Shown piece after piece: positions 6,468-14,006 of a DNA stretch of 14,006 nucleotides (position 1 is its first letter; the number at the start of each line of letters is the position of its first letter). This stretch comes from Cochliopodium minus. Taxonomy: Eukaryota > Discosea > Himatismenida > Cochliopodiidae. The stretch lies in contig JAMYWO010000064.1 in the NCBI GenBank assembly GCA_024220525.1, forward strand, positions 34,767-48,772, in the 5' to 3' direction. Made by a program: the position numbers and the translations under genes. The notes below the pieces were generated by a model. The model was not told where the DNA came from. It saw only the letters and a list, made by a program, of their open reading frames with translations, and searched no databases.

Positions 6468-9400
6468 TCACCATCCCCTCTTTACAACATCGAAAAACAA
6501 AAACAAAAACAAAATGAAAAAACACAAAAACAAAGTGGGATGATCGAAATTGAACTTTTCCTTCTTCTTGAACAACTCCCTTTCAATCAAAGTGAGATCC
6601 ATACTTGCATCATCATTAGTAGAGAGGCTGTCACGTCTGTTTCCGAACTCCATTAGAATTTCGTCGGTGAGGTTGGGGAGGTTGGAGATGACTTTGTAGG
6701 GGACGCGGTTGGTGAAGGCGTCGGAGGCTTTCTTTTTGATCTTTTTGATTTCGTTTTCAAAGTAGATCAAAGGGAACCACAAAGGAGTTTTTTTAGTGAA
6801 TCCAAGAACTAAAATTAAAAATAAAAATAAATAAACAATAAATAAACAATAAACAATAAAAATAAATAAACAATAAACAAATATTATTAAAGAATATTCA
6901 AAAAAAGAATATATATTCTTCTTAATTTATAACATTAAAAAAAAAAGTTATAAAATTTTTATTTTACGCTGATCAACATCTATAGAAGCCCTTCCTAACT
7001 ATTTTTTAAATATTTTAGATTAATTAAAATATTAAATAAATTGAAAAAAAAAAAGTTTCAATATACCAAAATTTTGTGGGAATGTTTGACGTGATAGATA
7101 GAGACGTAAAGTGAATCAGCAAAAGAATCTGAAGTGATCGGAAAAAAAAATTCTTCTTGGTATTTAGGTTCCTTTTTTAAAAAAATAATTAATCAAATTT
7201 AAAATAATTAAAAAAATAAAAATAAAAACTTTAAATAAAAATAAAATTAAAAAAATATAGTATTACACAAGTCTTTTTGCAAGTTTTAGTTTGATGAGTA
7301 AGATTGGCGAGCCTGAAAGAACAGAAAGGATTGGGAAACTTCTGGTTAATTTTTTTGAGATCTTTGCAGGTGATCACGTTGACCAACAAAAGTCCTTTGA
7401 AATTAGTGCCCTGTTCGTTTCCTTGTTTGGGTACAAAAAGAAATTCTAACAAAATAGATCCTGCCTAAAAAATAAAATAAAAAATAAAAAATAAAAAATA
7501 AAAAATAAAATAAAAAAATAAAAAATAAAATAATAAAATAATAAATAAAATAAAAAAAATAATTTTGTGTAATTATTTACTTGAATTGCCACGTTTTGAA
7601 CTTCAGATAATTTTTTTTGCAATTCACTCTGTTCTAATTGAAGCTCCATTAACTTGTCTTTGAGCCATCCATCATCATTCAAGTTTTTAGCGGGAGATTT
7701 AGGGCTCAAGATATTGGTGGAGTTGTTATTAATCAAATTTTCTGTTAAACTCCTATTGGTTGCTATTTAAAATATTTAAAAAAAATCAAATTTCAAAAAA
7801 AAATCAAAATAAAATCAAAAAATAAAATTATAAAAAATGTTTAAAATAATACAAAAAATAATAAAAAAATTAAAAAAATTTTTTACTTTTTTTTAATTCT
7901 GTTAAAGGGAGTATTGGACTATCGGAATATTCAATGTTTGGAATTTCTAAGTCAAGTTTTTCTATTCTCTTTGCTTGTTTCTTTGACAAAGAGCCGTTGG
8001 AGTATTTTCTTGGCTCGTTCAGCTGTTCACCTTCTAATAACAAAGCGTCCACAGTGGAAGATACATGAGCACTTTTTAATAACATTAATTATAAAATTAA
8101 TAAATAAATTTTAAAAATAAAAATAAAATAAAAATAATTGTGGATTAAAAAAATAAATAAAAACAACAAAATATAAAAATAAAAATAAAAAATCTATGAA
8201 ATATAAAAAATAAGAAAAATATAAATAAAGAAATCAAAAAATATTTTTTACTTCTTTTTTCTAATGACAGTTTCACTGTTTTGAAGTGAATTGTCTGATA
8301 AGTCATTATGAATTTCACTTTTGTCTCTTTCAAACTTTTCAAACTCTGTTAGATCATGAGTACTATCAAGATTGTTGCCTATTTCTGAGCTACTATCTTT
8401 TTCGCTCGAGGCTATTCTAGGACTAGTTTCAACTATTTAATTCAAAAAAAAAAGTTTTAAAAAATAATAAAAAAATTAAAAAATTAAAAATATTTAAAAA
8501 TATTCAAATAATTTTTTTTTTCACCTCTTATATTATCTCCACTTATCTTTTTACTTGGAGATACTTTTTATGAAAAAATATTAATTGGAAAAAAAAATAG
8601 TTCAAAAAAATGTTGTTTTTTTTTTATTTTTACTGAGATTGTCTAGATTTAGTTTTTTTCTTGGAGATGGGGGCTCTCTGTTGGAAATATTGGAAACACT
8701 ATTGTTTTTTTCAAAATTATCAAAAGAAGTGTGAATCTTCTTCCTTTTATCCAATTGGATTGCACTTTTACTACCTTTATTCTCCTCTTTCACAAAAATT
8801 CTTTTTAAAAGAATAATCAAAATAAAAAAATAAAAAAATAAATTAAAAAATAAAATGTGATTTTTAAATAATTTTTTTTTTACTCTTCTGTCAATATTTC
8901 GGATTTACGTCCATTTACTTCTTCACTTTTTTTCTTCTCCAAAATTTCGATTTCAGATTTGCTCTTCTTGAATCTATTTTGCTTTATGGGCTTGTCTATT
9001 GTTTGTTGGAACTCAAAGATGAGATGAAGATCTCCCAATGAGACAGGAGTGTTGGTGCTGGTAGGAGGGAGTTTCTTGGATGCTTTGGCGATTAATTCTA
9101 CCCATTTGTCTATCTTCTCGATTTCTTTGTCTTTGTTGGAGAGATATTCTTGATATATTTTGGATATGTCCAATGTGCAGGTTGCTAGCAATGATTTTGA
9201 TCTGTTTTTTAAAAAGTTTGTTAACTATTTAATGAAATATTATCATATGAAAATCCATTAAGATTTCAAAGAAATTAAATGTGAGAGGTATGATAATTTG
9301 GGAGAATAATTTTTTGTTTGTTTTTCAAATATCAAAATTTCCTTTATAAATTTCATTTTCACTTTATTTTCAATGATATAACTATTCTCAATGGAATTGA

Positions 9401-10017
9401 ATTCTCAAAAGATTTTTTTTTTTTTTACCTGTACGAAGACTTCTTTTCATAGCAAGCAAATTTAATTATATTATTCTTCTCTTTCTTTGAAATGAGATCC
9501 AATGATGATTTTGTTGGAATATCTAAATCCTCTGAATCAAATGTACTTACAATGAAAAAAATTAAATAAATTAATGTCAAACTCCTCATTGTTTTAATTT
9601 ATTTTTACTATGTAAATGTTTGATTCCATATTGGTTGCCATGTCTTCTGACATTTCTCTGTTTTTCTTTTTGTCTTTGATATCCATTCTCCTTTCGAATT
9701 TATCACTCCCAATTGGAGATATAGATTCAATCCTGAATCCCTTTCTTTGACTATTGGGTTGTTTTTTTGTATATTTGCTTCCAAAACTTTATTTTTTCAA
9801 CAATTAAATATTTATTTCGTTAAAAGAAATTGTTCAGCGATATAAATGTAATATATGGAATGGATAAGTTCGAATCGATTCATATTTGATTATGTGAAAA
9901 GAAATTGAGAATATATTTAAAGAAAATTAAGAAAAAAATAATGAATATAAATCAAAATATAAAGTCAAATTTAAATCATTTACCTCTTATTGTCAATAGT
10001 ATATCATTCACTAACAT
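6468..10017 (-). CDS. Double C2-domain protein with C-terminal hydrophobic tail
   Basis: Thirteen exons on the minus strand give 691 residues: 9984-10017, 9609-9786, 9429-9545, 8884-9201, 8634-8800, 8525-8563, 8252-8432, 7887-8071, 7581-7762, 7267-7464, 7067-7171, 6968-6998, 6468-6808. All phases close. C2A (about residues 5-172): ILLTIRVLEAN (strand 1), DSGLNLYLQLG, ISKTKRKTEK, WQPIWNQTFTYTF, IIKFACYEKKS, SLLATCTLDIS, KWVELI and LGDLHLIFEF. A Ser/Lys/Asn-rich, probably disordered middle (about 173-435) follows, then a short coiled coil (LMELQLEQSELQKKLSEVQ). C2B (about 468-590): GLLLVNVITCKDL, FPNPFCSFRL, KTCEPKYQEEFFFPI, SLYVSIYHVKHSHKIL, LGRASIDVDQ and LWFPLIYF. The last about 20 residues (LFLCFFILFLFLFFDVV) could be a tail anchor. 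C2 domains bind phospholipids or proteins, often with Ca2+; here most Ca2+-binding aspartates are missing. A membrane-tethering or adaptor role is inference. Confidence 0.82.
6809..6967 (-). other. Intron with AAACAAT-type simple repeats
   Basis: This 159-nt intron of the C2 gene joins the 31-nt exon 12 (LGRASIDVDQ) to the last exon. On the plus strand, 6815-6885 is made of short AATAAACAATAAA-type units. Removal is supported because it joins the C2B segments LGRASIDVDQ and LGFTKKTPLWFPL in one frame. Confidence 0.75.
9202..9428 (-). other. Longest intron in the window (227 nt)
   Basis: It lies between exons 3 and 4 of the C2 gene, with donor TACAG|GTAAAA and acceptor AAAACAG|ATCAAA, phase 2. 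It joins YEKKSSYR to SKSLLATCTLDIS within C2A. I see no further exon in it. Confidence 0.75.
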
Positions 10018-10136
10018 TTCTTTTTTCAATTTTTTATTATTATTCTGTGAAAAAATAAAAAAAAAAAAAATAAGAGAGATTTATTTCTTTTTAATTTTAT
10101 ATTTTTAGAAAAAAAAAGTATTATGAACTCTTTATC
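10018..10136. promoter_or_regulatory. Divergent intergenic region (C2 gene / 10137 gene)
   Basis: The 119 bp lies between two start codons pointing away from each other, so it must contain both promoters and 5' UTRs. It is dominated by A and T runs, with no identifiable specific site. Confidence 0.4.
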
Positions 10137-11205
10137 ATGTCAATATCAAGCCAAGAATTTGAACAAATAATATTACAAGAAAAAATAAACACAGAAGAAA
10201 TAATGAAAGATCAAGATATAAGTCCATCAAAGATATCTTTTTACGATAACGGTGAAAATTTCTTTAAAGATAGATTGTATATAGATGAAAAGGATATATC
10301 TGTCCTCTATCCAAAAAATGAACCTATCGATGAGGAATCTTTGCATGATTGGAAAATATTGATGAAGATTGGAACAATATCAAAGAAAATGGATATTATA
10401 TCTAAACATATCAAAGAAGAATGGATACAATTTGGTGTAAAATTTTCATTATTAACAATATTTACATAAGGGAAATTTTTTTTTTCTTTTTGAATGTTCT
10501 GGAACTTTTCTTTATATGCATTATATCACAATGAATTGAATCTATCCATTCTTTAATCACTTAAATATTTTAAAAATTAATAGTTATATATCACATATCA
10601 TCCTTACTTTCATTCAAAAATTAGAAATACAATAAATCTTTGGAAAGATTCGCATCTCTTTCGAACCAAAAATTCAATTCAGTTATCCATATACTGTTCA
10701 GCAACATCATGGATAAGAGATATCCTAACATTATTAAGCTGAGACAAATAATAGACAAGTATTTAAAAAAACTTATTAAAAACAAGAACTTCTTGATTCA
10801 AAAACACAAAAACAATTTAGAAAACGATCAAAATCCAAAGTAATTTAAAATTATTTTTTATTAATTCAATTTTAAATTTATTTGAAATTTTTTTTTTCTA
10901 GATTAATTTACATAAAGAAAATATGTGATAATATTGAGATTATAACCAAAAACCCCAAAGAAAATATAGAACCTTTGACGGCCATAACAGAAAAAATTAA
11001 CCACAAAAGAAAGTTGGATGAATCCAACACTAGCAATGAAAACAATACCAGCAATCTAAATTCCTCCAAGCAAAGCAATCTTAATTCTTCAAAAACAAAC
11101 CTCAACAGTACTAATCAAAACTATCAAGGAAAAAAAAAGAGAAGAAAAAAGAAAAACAAAAATAAAATTGAAAACAAAAGAACTGACTTTAGGCATAATA
11201 ATTAA
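10137..11205 (+). CDS. Unrecognised 272-aa protein with basic C-terminal tail
   Basis: I do not recognise this protein. Three exons, 10137-10436, 10625-10839 and 10902-11205, are joined by a 188-nt phase 0 intron (GGT|GTAAAA..TTAG) and a 62-nt phase 2 intron (AAA|GTAATT..TTCTAG). The product has 272 residues. The N-terminal third is acidic (EEIMKDQD, YIDEKDIS, NEPIDEESLHDW). The middle is predicted helical (WKILMKIGTISKKMDIISKH, SNIMDKRYPNIIKLRQ). A Ser/Asn-rich linker with repeated SNLNSSK units follows, then a nuclear-localisation-like cluster GKKKRRKKKNKNK. A nuclear or nucleolar protein is a fair guess from the tail alone. The first intron is long for this window, so a small missed exon there cannot be excluded. 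The gene is divergent from the C2 gene and convergent with the membrane-protein gene. Confidence 0.68.
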
Positions 11206-11368
11206 AAAATTATAAAAAAAAAAACTTTTTATTAGATACATTTTTTTTTTCCATAATAAATAAAATTTAAATCAAATGACCGACCTCATTCTTGAATTTG
11301 TCTACTTTTTTTTTTGAATGAAAATAATTTGTTTTTATTTTTTTTTAAATAAAACAAAAAAAACATGT
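11206..11368. other. Convergent intergenic spacer
   Basis: The 163 bp lies between two 3' ends. It is AT-rich with A and T runs and should hold both polyadenylation signals; AATAAA occurs on the plus strand near 11256. Nothing else is seen. Confidence 0.5.
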
Positions 11369-12126
11369 TTATTTCACCTTGTCAATTGAAAATAATTGAA
11401 TTTTCATCCAATGAGACATTTTAACAAGACAAATAATTCCGCCTTTAAATTAAAAAAGATCAAAAATAAGAAATTTGGAAAATACAAAGTATTATTTACT
11501 TATGTAGTGTATTATCCATATAGAATAGGTTATAGGTCCTACTATCTTGAAAATGTCAAAAAGTTTTTGATCGTTCCATAAACTCCCAGTTCTTGTTGAT
11601 GCATAATAAACTGTTCATAAGAATTAAAAGTTTTATTTATTTTTTTTTTATTGTTGAAAAAAAATTGATACCTAAAGTGGAGAATGATGCTATCAATGTT
11701 ATTGCCATCACAATTGAAATAACTAATGTGAATTTTACAATCCAATATTGATCTTTTTCAATACATTTCCTTCTCCTAATAAAGAATTCATTTTAATATA
11801 ATCATTGGATTGTTCGACAAATTATTTACCTGAATATTACCACAAATATATCAATTGCCATTGCAAATGCTAATGGCCAAGCAAACCTATATAAATTATA
11901 TACTTGAATCTAAGAATATATTTGATCAAATAGTCTCAATTACCACCTATATTTCATTTCATTGCAAAATAATTTCCCAAACCTCCAAAAAAAAAAAAGA
12001 ATTCATTTAAATTTACCAAATAAAAATGCCAATCAAGCTCAGGGGAACATAGAATGGTATGATTCCCTTCAAAATATCATAATGTTCTTTAGTACAATTA
12101 ATTCTTTCAAGTGATTTCTCATCCAT
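11369..12126 (-). CDS. Small multi-pass membrane protein, 164 aa, six exons
   Basis: This gene is too fragmented for single ORFs. Exons on the minus strand: 12017-12126, 11944-11982, 11830-11886, 11672-11775, 11500-11610 and 11369-11442; phases 2, 2, 2, 1, 1 all close, giving 164 residues. Hydrophobic segments: GIIPFYVPLSLIGIFIWF, FAWPLAFAMAIDIFVVIF, FTLVISIVMAITLIASFSTL and PITYSIWIIHYISGIICLV, with basic or polar loops (NEMKYR, RRRKCIEKDQ, STRTGSLWNDQK). Four transmembrane helices are likely. Joining the last exon replaces an early stop (HYISK) with a longer hydrophobic helix, which supports that splice. Exon 2's 3' end is ambiguous by 3 nt (GTGG or GTAA donor), and intron 1 would be only 34 nt. 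I do not recognise the family. The stop of p47 lies 104 bp upstream on the same strand. Confidence 0.65.
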
Positions 12127-12230
12127 CTCTTTTAAAATCGAATTTTTTTTATTTTATTATTTTATAAAAGATGATAAACAAACGAAAGACTTCTTTAGAA
12201 AACAGAATAACTTTTTTATAAATTTTTTTT

Positions 12231-13620
12231 TTAGTTTAATTTTTGAAGGATATTTCCTTTAACAAGACCAGCTTCCTTTACGGTTTTGTTGTTATCATTA
12301 AAAATTTCCTTGGGAAAACTGTTCATCAACTCAAACTGGAAAAGAGGAGTGTTGGTAATCTCACTGACATAGTTCTTAATGTCACCAATAGTATGAGTAA
12401 GATTAAACTTGGAAACGACAGTCTTTCCATTACCCAAACGGATTCTAATCTCAGTGAAAGGTTGATTCTCATCAACAGTAAACTTGATGTCTTTAACTTC
12501 AGTGATTTTGGTAGTGGTGACACCAAGAGTCAAACCAGTACCAGTGAAAGATTCGAGCTTCTTTACTGGAGGAACATAATCTTCTCCTCTTTTGTCGACC
12601 ATATCGACTTTTAATTCTCCTTTTCCACGAGCTTCACGTTCGAGTTCTCTTGGGACGTGTCCGCTGGATACATCTTGCAAAAACTCTTTGTTTGAAGGAT
12701 CTTGGTTGGAACGGAGAGGTCCATCATCTACAGTGAATCCATTTTTGTAGAGGGTGATGACGCGGATGAGATCTTTTGGGGGGATTGGATTATCATTGAA
12801 GATTTGTGATTCTTTATCTGAATCTCCCAACTTGAATCCTGTCCCTGAGAACTTTGGAATATCTTTCTTTTCGTGTGATTCTACTTTATTTCCTGAATTG
12901 GATGCCTTTTTCATTATATCTTCTTCTCCTGGTCCGATTACCTTTTATATACAAATTAATTTCAATTTATGGTTCAATATTGTTATCATTTTCAATTTGA
13001 AAAATAATAATATTTGGAAATTTCATGATAAAACTAATTCAAAGAAATATCTTTCTTATTTGAATTATTTTAAAGTAATTCATCTATTTATTTTTGAAAG
13101 ATGAAAATCAAAATTTACATTTATTCCACTGTTTTTTCCTCCAGTATAATATTCTTGTTGTTTTTTATCTTTAATCTCTTCTCCTTTATAATCTCCAAAT
13201 CCAAATACCCTCTTTTGGCTTGAATTATTGATTGGAGTTGTATTATTATTTTTTGGTGGATCATTTTGAACTGGTGTAGTATTTTGTTGCGGTTCAGGTT
13301 TTGGTTGATTATTGATAGGTTGATTGTTAACATTAGGTTTCTAATAAAAAAATATTAGCTATAATCAAAAAAATTAAGTCAAATTTTTTGTTGTCTTTTT
13401 AAATATATTTTAATGATAGGAAAATGAATTTACTGTTCCTTGGAAAAAACCATTAATTGCAAGCTATGTTAAAGAAATTTTATGAGTTTCTTTTTTTCTC
13501 TTTTAAAATTATTTTCTATATTACCTCCAAATTCCAATTTGAAGATTCAAGATAGGATCTTGCTTGTTGATCATCTCCTGTAATGTTTATGAATTCATCA
13601 ATTAATTTCTGTTGATCCAT
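12231..13620 (-). CDS. NSFL1C: p47/NSFL1C/Shp1: UBA-SEP-UBX cofactor of p97/Cdc48
   Basis: Complete p47 orthologue. Exons on the minus strand: 13525-13620, 13434-13463, 13119-13340 and 12231-12941, all phase 0, giving 352 residues (human p47 is about 370). p47 links the AAA ATPase p97/Cdc48 to ubiquitinated cargo and membrane fusion. Domains in order: a UBA-like N-terminus (MDQQKLIDEF, SSNWNLELAINGFF, residues 1-39); an Asn/Pro/Gln-rich linker; EYYTGGKNSGINVIGPGE, which matches the conserved YxGG..SG..I.GP block across the last splice; a first SHP motif FSGTGFKLG (147-155); a SEP domain (about 174-240: TLYKNGFTVDDGPLRS, DPSNKEFLQ, GHVPREL); a second SHP motif FTGTGLTLG (248-256); and a C-terminal UBX domain with IRIRLGNGK and the SFP loop that docks on the p97 N domain. 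The start is the only Met that gives the UBA. It is divergent from the flavoprotein gene. Confidence 0.96.
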
Positions 13621-13779
13621 TTGTTTTTATGTTTCAATTTTATTTTTTTGATTATTTATTTTCTTTTAAAGCACAAACCAACAATCCATCATTATATTAT
13701 TAGTATCGAATAAAGAATTGGTGTTTGATACCATATTGGATTTAGGGATATATTTTCAATATTGAAAATAAATTAAAAA
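13621..13779. promoter_or_regulatory. Bidirectional intergenic region p47 / flavoprotein
   Basis: The 159 bp between two divergent start codons must serve both genes. It holds a 20-bp perfect palindrome at 13751-13770, ten bases upstream of the flavoprotein ATG. No standard core-promoter motif can be separated from the AT background. Confidence 0.45.
13751..13770. repeat. 20-bp perfect palindrome before the flavoprotein start
   Basis: TATTTTCAATATTGAAAATA equals its own reverse complement. It lies nine bases before the A of the ATG at 13780, so it is either in the 5' UTR or at the transcription start. It could be a protein-binding dyad or a chance product of AT-rich DNA. Confidence 0.7.
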
Positions 13780-14006
13780 ATGAAAAAAATCTTCTTGTTA
13801 ATTCTTTTGTTTGCAATTTTGGTTGGATACTATCAATATTTCCAAAATAAAACAGATATGCTAACTAATAGAAAAGTGATAATAGTAGGAGGTGGATTAA
13901 CTGGTCTTTCAGCAGCGATAGAAGCTCTTGAAAATGGAATGCAAGTTGTATTAATTGAAAAAGAATCCAAATTGGGAGGAAATTCAGCAAAAGCATCATC
14001 AGGATT
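13780..14006 (+). CDS. FAD-dependent fumarate reductase / flavocytochrome c-like, N-terminal part
   Basis: The first 75 codons are visible and the rest lies right of the window. Residues 4-20 (IFLLILLFAILVGYYQY) form an N-terminal signal sequence or anchor. Then comes a dinucleotide-binding Rossmann start, KVIIVGGGLTGLSAAIEA (GxGxxG), with the acidic end of strand 2 in VVLIEKE, and GGNSAKASSG, the FAD-contacting block typical of the FAD_binding_2 family (soluble fumarate reductases such as yeast Frd1/Osm1, flavocytochrome c, urocanate reductase). Osm1/Frd1 use reduced flavin to turn fumarate into succinate and help reoxidise FAD/NADH without oxygen; that activity is known for the family but cannot be confirmed here because the catalytic arginine region is missing. 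No intron is seen in the visible part. The start ATG is the first in frame and directly begins the hydrophobic leader. Confidence 0.88.
   Translation, partial: MKKIFLLILLFAILVGYYQYFQNKTDMLTNRKVIIVGGGLTGLSAAIEALENGMQVVLIEKESKLGGNSAKASSG

Noticed and set aside
6815-6890. CRISPR-like or satellite array
   Set aside because: Units of AATAAACAATAAA type are irregular, have no unique spacers, and lie inside a eukaryotic intron: simple-sequence DNA.
9546-9608. Signal-peptide-like start MRSLTLIYLIFFIVS for a separate secreted protein
   Set aside because: It lies in an intron of the C2 gene; splicing 9609 to 9545 joins WNQTFT to YTF in the normal C2 order, and the following residues are the second half of the same C2 domain.
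11396-11581. Plus-strand ORF MNFHPMRHFNK...
   Set aside because: It overlaps the last exons of the minus-strand membrane protein, whose frame and phases close; it has no family resemblance.
12243-12614. Plus-strand ORFs opposite p47, and other plus-strand ORFs over A, B and C (1676-1951, 2203-2385, 5135-5335, 5449-5869, 5917-6217)
   Set aside because: They are shadows of well-supported minus-strand exons, without recognisable domains or splice logic.
12231-12914. p47 starting at Met 12914
   Set aside because: Upstream exons add VIGPGE, the YTGG..SG block, the linker and the UBA in frame, as in p47 orthologues; the 227-residue ORF is only most of the last exon.
13121-13333. Minus-strand ORF MLTINLSIINQNLN...
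   Set aside because: It is the wrong frame over p47 exon 3; the true frame reads KPNVNNQPINNQ...EYYTGGKNSGIN and splices cleanly.
1-14006. Ciliate-type genetic code (TAA/TAG = Gln)
   Set aside because: Recognised proteins such as p47 end at TAA in the expected place, and conserved domains contain no in-frame TAA or TAG once introns are removed.
1-14006. tRNA or other structural RNA genes
   Set aside because: No cloverleaf with a TTC-type arm or a GC-richer island was seen on either strand by eye; a tRNAscan-SE/Infernal run would be decisive.

Overview
The window is a compact, intron-dense piece of a very AT-rich eukaryotic nuclear genome, most likely from a free-living protist. The evidence is direct: split genes with GT..AG introns (about 34 to 227 nt, U/A-rich, donors mostly GTAAAA/GTAATT/GTATTT), genes abutting on both strands with 45-250 bp between them, and strictly eukaryotic protein families (HECT ubiquitin ligase, p47/UBX cofactor of Cdc48/p97, C2-domain protein). 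TAA, TAG and TGA all act as stops, so this is not a ciliate Gln-reassigned code. The lineage cannot be fixed from the sequence; AT-rich amoeboid or anaerobic protists (dictyostelid-like, Anaeramoeba-like) would fit, but that is a guess. No RNA gene, CRISPR, IS element or bacterial operon is visible.

Layout. 1-156: intron with a 14-bp tandem repeat, then 157-747 (+): the last two exons of a HERC-like HECT E3 ligase. 793-6220 (-): three head-to-tail paralogues (A 793-2479, B 2660-4308, C 4372-6220) of a family I do not recognise, each about 490-505 residues, with the same three introns at the same positions and phases and a short basic, presequence-like first exon. 6468-10017 (-): a 13-exon, 691-residue protein with an N-terminal C2 domain, a disordered middle, a short coiled coil, a second C2 domain and a C-terminal hydrophobic tail. 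10137-11205 (+): a 3-exon unrecognised, helical protein with a basic tail. 11369-12126 (-): a 6-exon small multi-pass membrane protein. 12231-13620 (-): a complete 4-exon p47/NSFL1C/Shp1 orthologue (UBA, two SHP motifs, SEP, UBX). 13780-14006 (+): the 5' end of an FAD-dependent fumarate-reductase/flavocytochrome-c-like enzyme, running off the right edge.

The genes do not form a pathway. Two belong to the ubiquitin system (HECT ligase, p47). The most interesting object is the A/B/C array: a tandemly duplicated, possibly mitochondrion-targeted family that looks internally duplicated and may be a distant relative of the bacterial DUF3352 type. Every exon chain was built by hand from splice motifs, reading-frame phase and paralogue alignment; all internal phases close, but no transcript evidence was available.
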